A stretch of 64,000 nucleotides of DNA from Leclercia adecarboxylata (lineage in GTDB: Bacteria; Pseudomonadota; Gammaproteobacteria; Enterobacterales; Enterobacteriaceae): assembly GCF_023639785.1 (NCBI RefSeq), contig NZ_CP098325.1, positions 3,906,001-3,970,000 of the forward strand, read 5' to 3'. Each line of letters begins with the position of its first letter. Position 1 is the stretch's first letter. A program made the position numbers and the translations under genes. A model generated the notes under the pieces. It had not been told where the DNA came from. It saw nothing but the letters and a program-made list of their open reading frames with translations, and ran no database searches. Positions 53,462 through 62,876 of this stretch are shown here, in pieces.

Positions 53462-54043
53462 TCAGAGGCTGTGCAGACCAAGGAAATCGACAATCTGGGT
53501 GAAATGATCCTCAAAGCCCGTGAAGGCATGATTACCGCCCTCTTCTACAGTCTGGCGGCAGGAGGCGTAATACGCCACTGCCTGGCGGTAATCCAGCACT
53601 TCATCACCCGTCTGTTGCAGCAGCCAGATGAGATCTGGCGCTTCCAGCGGATCAATCTGCATGACTTTGAGGTCGTAAATATGGCGAGACTCTAGCACAT
53701 ATTGCTGCCCGGTGTAGGGGTTCTCGTTGTGGCCAAGATAGCCAACCAGCAGCTCAAATGGCCGCACCGCCGGGTTCACCACCACAGCAGGCACCATAAA
53801 GCACTGGGACAGCCAGGTGGCGTAGTAGCCGCCGAGGGAGGAACCCACCACGCCAAAGGGCTCACCACCGTGCGCCATGACGATGGCCTCCAGCATTTCG
53901 GCGGCGTCAGCCGGGTACGGCGGCAGTTGCGGAACGATCATCTCGACGTGGGGATGATGCACCTCCAGCCATTGGCGAAACAGCGTCGCTTTTGCCGAGC
54001 GCGGGGAGCTGTTAAACCCGTGCAGATACAGGAGCGCAGACAT
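53462..54043 (-). CDS. yqiA: esterase YqiA
   Basis: A 193-residue alpha/beta hydrolase (UPF0227). The oxyanion region is [13 protein letters not shown], the nucleophile elbow [10 protein letters not shown], and the histidine [13 protein letters not shown]. coli YqiA has acyl-CoA or palmitoyl esterase activity. The start at 54043 overlaps the cpdA stop by one base, showing coupling; longer in-frame readings only run through cpdA. Confidence 0.94.
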   Translation of the reverse strand: MSALLYLHGFNSSPRSAKATLFRQWLEVHHPHVEMIVPQLPPYPADAAEMLEAIVMAHGGEPFGVVGSSLGGYYATWLSQCFMVPAVVVNPAVRPFELLVGYLGHNENPYTGQQYVLESRHIYDLKVMQIDPLEAPDLIWLLQQTGDEVLDYRQAVAYYASCRQTVEEGGNHAFTGFEDHFTQIVDFLGLHSL

Positions 54044-54870
54044 CAGTATCCTTCTGAAGCGGTATCCGGGCGGAACGCTGAGCCTTGCAGGCGGCAGACG
54101 TCGGTCGTCAGCGAGCCGTCGGCATGCAGTTCCAGCCAGCGCCAGCCTGGCGCAATGGTATCTAACGTGAAGTTCGCGCAGTGCGGTTTGAACTGCACAC
54201 AGGTAGAAGGCGTAGCCAGCAGGCGACGACCGTTCCAGTCGAGATCCTGCTCCTGGTGAATATGGCCGCAGAGTAAATGCTTCACCCGTGGGAATTTCTC
54301 CAGCACCTGATCCAGCGCGGCAGAGTTGCGCAGGCTGTGCTGATCGAGCCAGCTGCATCCCGCTGGCAGCGGATGATGATGCAGTAAAAGAAGAGTGTGA
54401 CGCTCCGGCTCGGCTTCAAGTTTCGCTTCAAGCCACTCCAGCTGAAAATCGCTCAGCTCGCCGTGCGGCACGCCGAAGACCTGGCTGTCGAGCAGCAGAA
54501 TTTGCCAGTGATCACCGGTGTAAACCCGTTTGGCTGGCGAAATACCGGAATCCTGGAGCGCGCTGTACATCGCAGGTTGAAAATCGTGATTTCCGGGTAG
54601 CCAGACGCAGGGCGCGTTAAAGCTCGCGATACCTTCAGCAAAATGCTGATAAGCCGCGGCGGTTTGGTCCTGCGCCAAATCGCCCGTTGCGACTATCAGA
54701 TCGCATTCGCGCTTCTGGGCATGAATGGCTTCCAGAACAGCCTGATAACTCTCCCAGGTATTCACACCCAGCAGGGTTTCATGCTTATTGGCAAACAGGT
54801 GAGTATCGGTAATTTGTAATACCCTGACTGGCGCCCCACCAGCAACAGTCAGGTTCAACAGGCTTTCCAA
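54043..54870 (-). CDS. cpdA: 3',5'-cyclic-AMP phosphodiesterase
   Basis: A 275-residue class III cAMP phosphodiesterase that lowers cAMP and so tunes CRP control. The metallophosphoesterase metal motifs are all visible: [36 protein letters not shown] and CGHIHQEQD. The length equals E. coli CpdA. It lies in the nudF-yqiB-cpdA-yqiA-parE chain. Confidence 0.96.
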   Translation of the reverse strand: MESLLNLTVAGGAPVRVLQITDTHLFANKHETLLGVNTWESYQAVLEAIHAQKRECDLIVATGDLAQDQTAAAYQHFAEGIASFNAPCVWLPGNHDFQPAMYSALQDSGISPAKRVYTGDHWQILLLDSQVFGVPHGELSDFQLEWLEAKLEAEPERHTLLLLHHHPLPAGCSWLDQHSLRNSAALDQVLEKFPRVKHLLCGHIHQEQDLDWNGRRLLATPSTCVQFKPHCANFTLDTIAPGWRWLELHADGSLTTDVCRLQGSAFRPDTASEGY

Positions 54871-54898
54871 ATGGTGTCCTTAGGTAGGTTTCACGACG

Positions 54899-55321
54899 CT
54901 AACAAACCGGAATCGCCATCGCTCCATGTGCTAAACAGTATCTTAGCCAGTCGGCCAGAAACTGATTAATTTGATGCTTTTCGTCACGTTGATGCAACTT
55001 TTTATTTGGGTAATCATATCGCGCTTTGAAGCGGAAGATCTGCTGACTTGAACACACTTCAGCGACCATCGCGTCATGGTACAGCCGCACCGTCATCGAC
55101 GGCAGGCTCCAGTAGCTGATGGAAGGCGCCGTTTGTTCAATTTCCACCAGCGTAGTGTAACGGGTTGATTCCGTAATCGTTAACCGATACTGCGCGTTGC
55201 TCACCTGATAGCTCACTGTTTCGCCGGGCGCGTCATTACGCGGCAGCAATCGGCGCAGCTGGGCGAAATTGGTTTCGCACAGGCGCATCATTTCAGGGAA
55301 GTCAGGTGTATAACGCTTCAT
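54899..55321 (-). CDS. yqiB: DUF1249 protein YqiB
   Basis: A 140-residue protein of the DUF1249 family with no known activity. It has the conserved [28 protein letters not shown] and [23 protein letters not shown]. The start at 55321 overlaps the nudF stop (ATGA), so it is translationally coupled to nudF. It precedes cpdA by 28 bp. Confidence 0.93.
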   Translation of the reverse strand: MKRYTPDFPEMMRLCETNFAQLRRLLPRNDAPGETVSYQVSNAQYRLTITESTRYTTLVEIEQTAPSISYWSLPSMTVRLYHDAMVAEVCSSQQIFRFKARYDYPNKKLHQRDEKHQINQFLADWLRYCLAHGAMAIPVC

Positions 55322-55950
55322 TTTTTCCACTCGTTTCGTAAGTCCTGATAGTGCAGCTGTAGCCATTGCAAAGCGATGACAGAAGCCGCGTTGTCGATTT
55401 TCCCCTCTTCTACCCATTGATAAGCCTGCTCCCGGCTTACCACATGAACACGAATATCTTCGTTTTCATCAACCAGACCGTGAATACCTTGCGCGGTCGT
55501 GGCGTCCACTTCGCCTACCAGAACCGATAAACGCTCGCTGGTGCCCCCAGGGCTTGCCAGATAATTCGAAATCGGTTTTGTGCGCCCGACAACCAGCCCG
55601 GCCTCTTCCATCGCCTCGCGACGCGCTACGTCATCCGGCGTTTCGCCCGCTTCAACCATCCCGGCGACCATTTCCAGCAGCCACGGGCTTTCGCTGGTAT
55701 CCAGCGCGGCAATGCGAATCTGCTCTATCAGTACCACTTCGTCCCGCACTGGGTCAAAGGGTAGCAAGACTGCAGCATGCCCGCGCTCAAAAATTTCGCG
55801 CTTCACCTCACCACTCATTTCGCCGTTAAACAGACGGTGGCGAAAACGGTATAATTCCAGCGAAAAAAATCCGCTGTAGAGCGTTTCTCGTGCAATAATT
55901 TCTACATCGTTTTTGGTGAAAGTCACTGGCATCTTTTCTGGTTTACGCAT
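55318..55950 (-). CDS. nudF: ADP-ribose pyrophosphatase NudF
   Basis: A 210-residue Nudix hydrolase that splits ADP-ribose (and ADP-glucose) to AMP and sugar phosphate. The Nudix box follows the pattern GX5EX7REUXEEXGU: it opens [11 protein letters not shown] and closes REAMEEAGL, near residues 95-118. The length is one residue more than E. coli NudF. It is divergent from tolC across a 203-bp region that holds the tolC Mar box. Confidence 0.95.
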   Translation of the reverse strand: MRKPEKMPVTFTKNDVEIIARETLYSGFFSLELYRFRHRLFNGEMSGEVKREIFERGHAAVLLPFDPVRDEVVLIEQIRIAALDTSESPWLLEMVAGMVEAGETPDDVARREAMEEAGLVVGRTKPISNYLASPGGTSERLSVLVGEVDATTAQGIHGLVDENEDIRVHVVSREQAYQWVEEGKIDNAASVIALQWLQLHYQDLRNEWKK

Positions 55951-56050
55951 GTTTGCATCCTGTTATAAATGGTGACGTTAACGTGAAATTCAATTTTGCT
56001 AAACTGCGGTTTCTACCTCAGTATGGTAAATTGCTGCAAGTTATTGCCGC

Positions 56051-56070
56051 ATGGCACGGAACGCCAACAT
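56051..56070 (+). promoter_or_regulatory. Mar/Sox/Rob box of tolC
   Basis: ATGGCACGGAACGCCAACAT fits the marbox consensus AYnGCACnnWnnRYYAAAYn except at the last positions. It sits 84 bp before the tolC start, as in E. coli, where MarA, SoxS and Rob activate tolC. Confidence 0.7.
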
Positions 56071-56153
56071 TTTGCAGTGGCGAAGTCTGCTAGAATCGGT
56101 GGATATTTTTTAATGAGATCAGCGCTAACTAAGCTTCACAACAAGGAAAGCAA

Positions 56154-57575
56154 ATGAAGAAATTGCTCCCCATCCTCATCGGCCTGAGCCTGACGGGCTT
56201 CAGCGCGTTGAGTCAGGCAGAGGACCTGATGCAGGTTTATAAGCAGGCACGTCTGAGCAACCCGGAACTGCGTAAGTCCGCCGCCGATCGTGATGCTGCC
56301 TTTGAAAAGATTAATGAAGCACGCAGCCCATTATTACCACAGTTGGGTTTAGGTGCAGACTATACCTATAACAACGGTTACCGTGATGCTAACGGCATCG
56401 ATTCCAACGTAACCAGCGGTTCACTCCAGTTAACCCAGACGCTGTTTGATATGTCTAAATGGCGCACCCTGAGCCTGCAGGAAAAATCGGCCGGTATTCA
56501 GGATGTCACCTATCAGACTGACCAGCAGACGCTGATCCTTAACACCGCAACCGCCTACTTCAGAGTGCTGAGCGCCATCGACACGCTCTCCTACATTGAA
56601 GCGCAGAAACAAGCCATCTACCGTCAGCTCGATCAGACTACCCAGCGTTTCAACGTGGGTCTGGTCGCCATCACCGACGTGCAGAACGCCCGTTCACAGT
56701 ACGACAGCGTCCTGGCGAACGAAGTGACGGCGCGTAACGATCTGGATAACGCGGTAGAACAACTGCGTCAGGTCACCGGTAACTACTATCCACAGCTGGC
56801 CTCGCTGAACGTTGAACGCTTCAAAGCTGAAAAGCCGCAGGCGGTGAATGCCCTGCTGAAAGAAGCTGAAAACCGCAATCTCAGCCTGCTGCAGGCGCGT
56901 CTGAGCCAGGATCTGGCCCGCGAGCAGATCCGCCTCGCGCAGGATGGCCATCTGCCAACCCTGAGCCTGAGCGCGTCTACCGGCGTGTCTAATACCAGCT
57001 ACAGCGGTTCCAGAACCAGCGGCGCCCAGTACAACGACAGCGATGTCGGCCAGAATAAAATCGGCCTGAACTTCTCCCTGCCAATCTATCAGGGCGGCCA
57101 GGTCAATTCTCAGGTTAAACAGGCGCAGTACAACTTTGTCGGTGCCAGCGAGCAGCTTGAAAGCGCGCACCGCAGCGTTGTGCAGACCGTGCGTTCCTCC
57201 TTCAACAACGTGAACGCCTCTGTCAGCAGCATCAACGCCTACAAACAGGCCGTGGTGTCTGCCCAGAGTTCACTGGATGCGTCAGAAGCCGGTTACGCGG
57301 TAGGTACCCGTACCATCGTTGACGTGCTGGATGCGACCACCACGCTGTATAACGCTAAACAACAGCTCTCCAACGCTCGTTACAACTACCTGATTAACCA
57401 GCTGAACATTAAGCAAGCGCTGGGTACGTTGAACGAGCAGGATCTGCAGGCGCTGAACGGCGCTCTGGGTAAACCTATCTCCACCACCCCAGAAGTTGTG
57501 GCCCCGGAAAACCCACAGCAGGTAGCCTCTGCTGATGGCTTAACCGCAGCCGCTGCAAGCACTAACGCGAACTGA
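56154..57575 (+). CDS. tolC: outer-membrane channel protein TolC
   Basis: A 473-residue outer-membrane efflux duct used by AcrAB, EmrAB, MacAB and type I secretion. The signal peptide is 1-22 (ending LSQA, before EDLMQVYKQAR). Two repeated OEP halves follow, with the second at about residue 240. The C-terminal tail is Ala/Pro-rich. The ribosome site is AAGGAAAG. It is followed by a hairpin and then ygiB-ygiC, which K-12 also co-transcribes in part. Confidence 0.97.
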   Translation: MKKLLPILIGLSLTGFSALSQAEDLMQVYKQARLSNPELRKSAADRDAAFEKINEARSPLLPQLGLGADYTYNNGYRDANGIDSNVTSGSLQLTQTLFDMSKWRTLSLQEKSAGIQDVTYQTDQQTLILNTATAYFRVLSAIDTLSYIEAQKQAIYRQLDQTTQRFNVGLVAITDVQNARSQYDSVLANEVTARNDLDNAVEQLRQVTGNYYPQLASLNVERFKAEKPQAVNALLKEAENRNLSLLQARLSQDLAREQIRLAQDGHLPTLSLSASTGVSNTSYSGSRTSGAQYNDSDVGQNKIGLNFSLPIYQGGQVNSQVKQAQYNFVGASEQLESAHRSVVQTVRSSFNNVNASVSSINAYKQAVVSAQSSLDASEAGYAVGTRTIVDVLDATTTLYNAKQQLSNARYNYLINQLNIKQALGTLNEQDLQALNGALGKPISTTPEVVAPENPQQVASADGLTAAAASTNAN

Positions 57576-57580
57576 TGTTT

Positions 57581-57611
57581 ATACCCGGCCAGGGCTCTCC
57601 AGGCCGGGTAT
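57581..57611 (+). terminator. hairpin after tolC
   Basis: ATACCCGGCC/GGCCGGGTAT around an 11-base loop. There is no T-run, so some read-through to ygiB is likely. Confidence 0.6.
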
Positions 57612-57749
57612 CATCGCGCTGTCCGACAAAAAAACGTAAGCCAACGTAAAGATCCCCCAGATTCGCCCCCATCGCTTCATTTTCCACCACTCATCCTCTA
57701 TTCTGAGCGTTATTTTCTGTGTTTTACCACTGGGTCCTGGAAGACAATC

Positions 57750-58415
57750 ATGAAACGGACAAAATCCATTAATCACGCTACGTTCCGCAAAAGCTGGAAC
57801 GCGCGTCACCTCACTCCTGTCGCTTTGGCGCTGGGCGCCGTATTTATGCTGGCAGGCTGTGAGAAAACTGACGAAACGGTATCGCTCTATCAGAATGCCG
57901 ATGACTGTGCTGCAGCCACCGGTAAAAGCGCAGAGTGTACCGCTTCATACAACAATGCCCTGAAAGAAGCGGAGCGCACCGCGCCAAAATACGCCAGCCG
58001 TGAAGACTGCGTGGCGGAATTTGGCGAAGGCCAGTGCCAGCAGGCGCCAGCACAGGCGGGCATGGCCCCCGAAAACCAGGCTCAGGCGCAATCCAGCGGT
58101 AGCTTCTGGATGCCATTAATGGCCGGTTACATGATGGGCCGTCTGATGAGCGGCGGCGCAGGCTACCAGCAGCAGCCGTTGTTCAGTTCGAAAAACCCGG
58201 CCAGCCCGGCTTACGGCCAGTACACCGATGCCAGCGGCAAAGGTTATGGCGCCGCTCAGCCAGGCCGCACCATGACCGTTCCGAAAACCGCCATGGCGCC
58301 AAAACCGGCCACCACCAGCACCGTCACCCGCGGCGGCTTTGGTGAGTCTGTTGCTAAACAGAACACTATGCAGCGTAGCGCGACCGGCACCTCAACACGC
58401 TCAATGGGCGGCTGA
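57750..58415 (+). CDS. ygiB: DUF1190 lipoprotein-like YgiB
   Basis: A 221-residue protein. The N-terminal basic region and hydrophobic stretch end in [10 protein letters not shown], a lipobox-like cysteine. Two DxC repeats ([29 protein letters not shown]) and a Gly/Ser/Gln-rich tail ([22 protein letters not shown]) follow. E. coli YgiB has 223 residues and is of unknown function. It is two bases from ygiC. Confidence 0.93.
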   Translation: MKRTKSINHATFRKSWNARHLTPVALALGAVFMLAGCEKTDETVSLYQNADDCAAATGKSAECTASYNNALKEAERTAPKYASREDCVAEFGEGQCQQAPAQAGMAPENQAQAQSSGSFWMPLMAGYMMGRLMSGGAGYQQQPLFSSKNPASPAYGQYTDASGKGYGAAQPGRTMTVPKTAMAPKPATTSTVTRGGFGESVAKQNTMQRSATGTSTRSMGG

Positions 58416-58417
58416 CA

Positions 58418-59578
58418 ATGGAACGAGTCAGCATTGTTGAGCGCCCGGACTGGCGCGAAAAAGCCACCGAATACGGTTTCAACTTCCATACCATGTACGG
58501 CGAGCCGTACTGGTGTGAAGATGCCTATTACAAGCTGACCCTCGCCCAGGTTGAAAAACTGGAGGAGGTCACGGCAGAACTGCACCAGATGTGCCTGAAG
58601 GTGGTGGAGAAGGTGATTGCCAGCGATGAGCTGCTGACCAGATTCCGCATTCCGAAACACACCTGGGGCTTTGTGCGTCAGTCCTGGAAAACAAATCAGC
58701 CATCGCTCTATTCCCGCCTCGATCTGGCCTGGGATGGCACCGGCGAGCCGAAGCTGCTTGAGAACAACGCCGATACGCCAACCTCCCTGTATGAGGCGGC
58801 CTTCTTCCAGTGGATCTGGCTGGAAGATCAGCAGAACGCGGGCCATCTGCCGGAAGGCAGCGACCAGTTCAACAGCCTGCAGGAAAAGCTGATTGAGCGT
58901 TTCGCTGAACTGCGCGAGCAGCACGGCTTCAACCTGCTGCACTTTGCCTGCTGTCGTGACACGGTCGAAGATCGGGGTACGGTACAGTACCTGCAGGATT
59001 GCGCCGCCGAGGCGGACGTGGCCAGCGAATTTCTCTACATCGAAGATATCGGGCTGGGTGAAAAAGGCCAGTTCACCGACCTGCAGGATCAGGTGATCAG
59101 CAACCTCTTTAAGCTCTATCCGTGGGAATACATGCTGCGCGAAGTGTTCTCGACCAAGCTTGAAGATGCTGGCGTGCGCTGGCTGGAGCCAGCCTGGAAG
59201 AGCATCATCTCCAACAAGGCCCTGCTGCCGCTGCTGTGGGAGATGTTCCCGGACCATCCGAACCTGCTGCCAGCCTACTTCGCGGAAGATGATTATCCGC
59301 AGATGGCCAAGTACGTTAAAAAGCCGATTTTCTCCCGCGAAGGGGCCAACGTATCGATTATCGAAAACGGTAACACCTTGGAAGCGGTAGAAGGTCCGTA
59401 TGGCGAAGAAGGGATGATCGTCCAGCAGTTCTGTCAGCTACCTAAGTATGGCGACAGCTACATGCTGATCGGCAGTTGGCTTATCAACGATCAGCCAGCC
59501 GGGATTGGCATTCGCGAAGATCGCGCGCTGATCACCCAGGATCTGTCGCGCTTCTATCCGCATATCTTCGTGGAGTAG
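58418..59578 (+). CDS. ygiC: glutathionylspermidine synthase-like ATP-grasp protein YgiC
   Basis: A 386-residue ATP-grasp ligase resembling the C-terminal synthetase domain of Gsp. It shows the substrate loop [14 protein letters not shown], and the metal/ATP motifs [13 protein letters not shown] and [17 protein letters not shown]. The length equals E. coli YgiC. The real substrate is unknown; no amidase domain is present. It starts two bases after ygiB. Confidence 0.94.
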   Translation: MERVSIVERPDWREKATEYGFNFHTMYGEPYWCEDAYYKLTLAQVEKLEEVTAELHQMCLKVVEKVIASDELLTRFRIPKHTWGFVRQSWKTNQPSLYSRLDLAWDGTGEPKLLENNADTPTSLYEAAFFQWIWLEDQQNAGHLPEGSDQFNSLQEKLIERFAELREQHGFNLLHFACCRDTVEDRGTVQYLQDCAAEADVASEFLYIEDIGLGEKGQFTDLQDQVISNLFKLYPWEYMLREVFSTKLEDAGVRWLEPAWKSIISNKALLPLLWEMFPDHPNLLPAYFAEDDYPQMAKYVKKPIFSREGANVSIIENGNTLEAVEGPYGEEGMIVQQFCQLPKYGDSYMLIGSWLINDQPAGIGIREDRALITQDLSRFYPHIFVE

Positions 59579-59586
59579 GCTGTGGT

Positions 59587-59656
59587 GCCGGGTGGCGGCT
59601 TCGCCTTACCCGGCCTACATAACTCCGTAGGCCCGGTAAGCGCAGCGCCACCGGGC
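59587..59656. repeat. BIME: paired REP elements
   Basis: GCCGGGTGGCGGCTTCGCC ... CCCGGC and opposed GCCCGGTAAGCGCAGCGCC ... CGGGC between convergent ygiC and ygiD. The sequence is nearly identical to the copy at 32743-32814. Confidence 0.85.
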
Positions 59657-59659
59657 GCT

Positions 59660-60448
59660 TTACCCCACCTGCACCGACAACATACTTAAACTGCCCATCT
59701 CGATGCCGTCCACCGGCGTCGTAATCGGTTCCTGACCATCCCACGCGCCTAAGATATAGAGCAGCGGCAGGAAGTGTTCAGCCGTCGGGTTGGAGAGCGA
59801 ACCGCCGTCGTGCGCCAGGTAGTTCACCAGCGGATGTTTTTCTGCTGGCCCCTGCCAGGTCAGGTTTTCTTTTACGTAATTGTTAAATGCTGTCGCCCAT
59901 GGATACGGCGTGTTTTCGCCATGCCAGCGGGCAGTGCGCAGGTTATGCACCACGTTACCGCTTGCCACCAGCATGATGCCCTCGTCCCGCAGGGCGGCGA
60001 GCTTCTTGCCCATCTCCAGGTGCCAGACCGCCGGTTTAGTGCTGTCGATACTCAGCTGCACCATCGGGATGTCGGCCTCGGGGTACATTTTGATCAGCAC
60101 GCCCCAGGAGCCATGGTCAAATCCCCACGCCTCTTTATCGAGGGCAACCGGGACAGGTGCCAGCAGTTCTACCAGCCGCTGCGCCAGCGCCGGTGAACCT
60201 GGAGCCGGATAGTGCGTGTCGTACAGCGCCTGCGGGAAGCCGCCAAAATCATGAATCGTTTTCGGCGCTTCCATCGCGGTGACGCCAGTGCCACGGGTAA
60301 ACCAGTGCGCAGAAATCACCACGATAGCTTTCGGCCGCGGCAACCTCTCTCCCAGATGACGCCAGGCGCGGGTGTAGACGTTATCCTCCAGCACGTTCAT
60401 GGGGCTACCGTGGCCCAAAAACAGCGCTGGCATACGGGAAGAGGTCAT
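59660..60448 (-). CDS. ygiD: 4,5-DOPA-extradiol dioxygenase YgiD
   Basis: A 262-residue zinc/iron extradiol dioxygenase of the LigB/DODA group. The metal ligands are His13 (LFLGHGSPMN), His48 (VISAHWF) and His225 (PTAEHFLPLL), with His168 (GNVVHNL) in the active site. The start at 60448 follows AAGGA and gives the E. coli length; six residues could be added from 60466. The physiological substrate is not settled. Confidence 0.94.
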   Translation of the reverse strand: MTSSRMPALFLGHGSPMNVLEDNVYTRAWRHLGERLPRPKAIVVISAHWFTRGTGVTAMEAPKTIHDFGGFPQALYDTHYPAPGSPALAQRLVELLAPVPVALDKEAWGFDHGSWGVLIKMYPEADIPMVQLSIDSTKPAVWHLEMGKKLAALRDEGIMLVASGNVVHNLRTARWHGENTPYPWATAFNNYVKENLTWQGPAEKHPLVNYLAHDGGSLSNPTAEHFLPLLYILGAWDGQEPITTPVDGIEMGSLSMLSVQVG

Positions 60449-60611
60449 GATGATATCCTTACACAAGATGTCGATTTGATAGCTTTACCTTACCTGTTAC
60501 CAGGATAAGATGAACTCAGATAACCATGATGAAGATCATCAGGAAATTTGAATGTAAGGGATCTGTAAAGGCGACTATACCCGCTCGCTTTACGCGCGTT
60601 TAGCCTTTAGT

Positions 60612-60630
60612 ATGAATGAGAATCATTATC
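60612..60630 (+). promoter_or_regulatory. Fur-box-like sequence upstream of zupT
   Basis: ATGAATGAGAATCATTATC matches 15 of 19 positions of the Fur consensus, with the right half perfect. It is 15 bp before the zupT start and just before the ribosome site. Confidence 0.6.
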
Positions 60631-60644
60631 ATAAGGAGAGGTGA

Positions 60645-61418
60645 ATGTCAGTTCCCCTGATTCTGACTATTCTTGCAGGCGCCGCCACCTTTATCGGTGC
60701 CGTGCTCGGCGTGTTGGGCCAGAAGCCTTCAAACCGCGTGCTGGCCTTTTCCCTGGGCTTTGCCGCCGGGATTATGCTGCTCATCTCCCTGATGGAGATG
60801 TTACCCGCCGCCCTTGGCACCGAAGGTATGTCGCCTGTGCTCGGTTACGGCATGTTTGTCTTTGGCCTGCTGGGCTATTTTGCGCTGGACAGAATGCTGC
60901 CCCATGCGCATCCGCAGGATCTGATGCAACAAGGGAGTCAGCCGCTGCCCCGCAACCTGCGCCGTACCGCGCTGCTGCTGACCCTGGGTATCAGTCTGCA
61001 TAACTTCCCCGAAGGCGTTGCCACTTACGTGACGGCCAGCAACAATCTGGAGTTAGGTTTTGGCATTGCGCTGGCGGTGGCTTTGCACAATATCCCTGAA
61101 GGGCTGGCCGTTGCCGGGCCGGTCTATGCGGCCACGGGATCGAAGCGTAAAGCGGTGTTCTGGGCAGGCATTTCCGGTTTGGCGGAGATCGCGGGCGGCG
61201 TGCTGGCGTGGCTTATTCTCGGCAGCCTGATCTCACCGATCGTAATGGCAGCCATTATGGCGGCGGTGGCGGGCATTATGGTGGCGCTGTCAGTGGACGA
61301 ACTGATGCCGCTCGCCAAAGAGATCGACCCGAATAACAACCCCAGCTACGGCGTGCTGTGCGGGATGTCGGTGATGGGGCTCAGTCTGGTGCTGCTCCAG
61401 ACGGCAGGAATAGGATAA
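60645..61418 (+). CDS. zupT: zinc/metal ZIP transporter ZupT
   Basis: A 257-residue ZIP-family importer of zinc and also iron, cobalt and manganese. It has eight membrane segments. The metal-binding helices carry [13 protein letters not shown] and [13 protein letters not shown]. The start follows AAGGAGAGG. The length equals E. coli ZupT. It is followed by a bidirectional terminator shared with ribB. Confidence 0.96.
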   Translation: MSVPLILTILAGAATFIGAVLGVLGQKPSNRVLAFSLGFAAGIMLLISLMEMLPAALGTEGMSPVLGYGMFVFGLLGYFALDRMLPHAHPQDLMQQGSQPLPRNLRRTALLLTLGISLHNFPEGVATYVTASNNLELGFGIALAVALHNIPEGLAVAGPVYAATGSKRKAVFWAGISGLAEIAGGVLAWLILGSLISPIVMAAIMAAVAGIMVALSVDELMPLAKEIDPNNNPSYGVLCGMSVMGLSLVLLQTAGIG

Positions 61419-61420
61419 AA

Positions 61421-61448
61421 AAAACGCCGGGTTAACCCGGCGTTTTTT
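61421..61448. terminator. bidirectional terminator between zupT and ribB
   Basis: A perfect 26-bp palindrome, AAAACGCCGGGTT and its complement, flanked by A and T runs on both sides. Confidence 0.88.
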
Positions 61449-61459
61449 ATGCTGCGTTC

Positions 61460-62113
61460 TCAGCTGGCTTTGCGCTCGTGCGCCTGGCGATAGGCCACCA
61501 GATCTTCGATAGTCACAACAGCCATGTTGTGTTTAACCGCAAAGTCGATGCACTCCGGCGCGCGGGCCATAGAGCCATCATCATTGGTCAGTTCACACAG
61601 GACACCGGCGGGTTTGAAACCTGCCAGCGTCACCAGATCGATAGTCGCTTCGGTGTGACCGCCGCGGGTCAGGACGCCGCCCGGCTGCGCACGCAGCGGG
61701 AAGACGTGGCCAGGACGGTTCAGGTCAGAAGGTTTTGCCCCATCGGCAATGGCTGCACGCACGGTGGTAACGCGGTCAGCGGCAGAAACGCCGGTGGTCA
61801 CGCCACTGGCGGCTTCGATGGTGACGGTAAAACCGGTACCAAAGGCACTGGTGTTGTTCTCTACCATCATAGGCAGTTCCAGCTGTTTACGGCGATCTTC
61901 GGTGATGCAGAGGCAAACAATACCGCTGCCGTGACGGATGGTCAGCGCCATCTGTTCAACGGTCATGGTTTCGGCGGCGAAAATCATATCGCCTTCGTTT
62001 TCACGATCTTCATCGTCAAGTACCATCACGCCGCGGCCTTCGCGAAGCGCAGCAAGCGCTTGCTCAACACGGTCAGTAGAGGTACCGAAAGAGGAAAGGA
62101 GCGTCTGATTCAT
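61460..62113 (-). CDS. ribB: 3,4-dihydroxy-2-butanone-4-phosphate synthase
   Basis: A 217-residue riboflavin-synthesis enzyme that converts ribulose 5-phosphate to dihydroxybutanone phosphate and formate. The acidic metal loop [26 protein letters not shown] and the [18 protein letters not shown] substrate region are intact. No GTP cyclohydrolase II domain is fused. The length equals E. coli. It is controlled by the FMN riboswitch at 62222-62363. Confidence 0.97.
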   Translation of the reverse strand: MNQTLLSSFGTSTDRVEQALAALREGRGVMVLDDEDRENEGDMIFAAETMTVEQMALTIRHGSGIVCLCITEDRRKQLELPMMVENNTSAFGTGFTVTIEAASGVTTGVSAADRVTTVRAAIADGAKPSDLNRPGHVFPLRAQPGGVLTRGGHTEATIDLVTLAGFKPAGVLCELTNDDGSMARAPECIDFAVKHNMAVVTIEDLVAYRQAHERKAS

Positions 62114-62181
62114 GGTAAAAAAACCTCATTAAAATTATGGTTACCAGAATCAGGGCAGTCTTAGGAGCGCCGTAGCACGGC

Positions 62182-62213
62182 AAAAAAATAACGTGAGCGG
62201 GCCTCGCCCGGCT
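62182..62213 (-). terminator. riboswitch expression-platform terminator
   Basis: Minus-strand AGCCGGGC/GCCCGCT hairpin with one bulge, followed by ACGTTATTTTTTT, directly after the FMN aptamer. It fits the ligand-induced terminator of the ribB leader. Confidence 0.65.
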
Positions 62214-62221
62214 GGTTCGTT

Positions 62222-62363
62222 ACTCTCTCCCATCCGGACTTTAACCGTCGGCCCCGGAATTACACCGGATCTGCTGACCTTTGAGTTTGCACCCAAAGCG
62301 CTCGCGGGCTTTCAACATGGTGTTGATTTACCGCCGGTGGGGAATTTCGCCCCGCCCTGAGAA
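62222..62363 (-). ncRNA. FMN riboswitch (RFN element) of ribB
   Basis: The conserved RFN boxes are read on the minus strand in order: CAGGGCGGGGCGAAATT, CCCCACCGGCGGTAAATC, AAAGCCCGCGAGCGC, GCAGATCCGGTGTAATTCC, GGGGCCGACGGTTAAAGTC and CGGATGGGAGAGAGTA. FMN binding should switch off ribB. In K-12 the corresponding leader RNA is called SroG. With the terminator it fills the gap 62114-62488, in which no gene is seen. Confidence 0.95.
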
Positions 62364-62488
62364 TAAGCGGGATAACTATAACGCTAATGATTATGTTCGG
62401 CAACGCATAAGCTTCACACAATTCTGGTTTAAGGATCCCTGTAACGCGCTACAATGGTTCTAAACACCTTTTCTTCAAGGGAACTATG

Positions 62489-62785
62489 ATGATCGACCCA
62501 AAAAAAATTGAACAACTTGCCCGCCAGGTCCATGAATCCATGCCAAAAGGCGTGCGTGAGTTTGGTGATGATGTTGAGAAGAAGATCCGCCAGGTGCTGC
62601 AGGCGCAGCTGATGCGTCTGGATCTGGTCAGCCGTGAAGAATTTGACGTGCAGACGCAGGTGCTGCTGCGCACTCGCGAGAAAATTGCCCTGCTGGAGCA
62701 GCGCCTGACCGAGCTGGAAAACCGCAGTGTTGTTGATGAAGTGAAACCGGCTCCGGCGATCCCACCGGTAGACGATCAGGCATAA
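62489..62785 (+). CDS. ubiK: ubiquinone biosynthesis accessory factor UbiK
   Basis: A 98-residue protein of the BMFP family (YqiC). An amphipathic helical first half ([21 protein letters not shown]) and a C-terminal coiled coil ([16 protein letters not shown]) form trimers that assist UbiJ and the Ubi complex in aerobic ubiquinone synthesis. Two ATG codons are adjacent; 62489 has the better spacing to AAGGG and matches E. coli (MIDPKK). Confidence 0.93.
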   Translation: MIDPKKIEQLARQVHESMPKGVREFGDDVEKKIRQVLQAQLMRLDLVSREEFDVQTQVLLRTREKIALLEQRLTELENRSVVDEVKPAPAIPPVDDQA

Positions 62786-62799
62786 TTGCGGCCTGTGAT

Positions 62800-62829
62800 G
62801 CCCGGTGGCGCTTCGCTTACCGGGCCTAC
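62800..62829. repeat. REP element
   Basis: GCCCGGTGGCGCTTCGC ... CGGGCCTAC after ubiK, with a partial second unit (CCGCCACCCGGT) following. Confidence 0.75.
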
Positions 62830-62846
62830 AAACCGCCACCCGGTAA

Positions 62847-62876
62847 AAAAAACGGGCCTTTCGGCCCGTTTTTTAT
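62847..62876. terminator. bidirectional terminator between ubiK and hldE
   Basis: AAAAAACGGGCC/GGCCCGTTTTTT with loop TTTC. A and T tracts at both ends let it serve both convergent genes. It touches the hldE stop codon. Confidence 0.88.
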
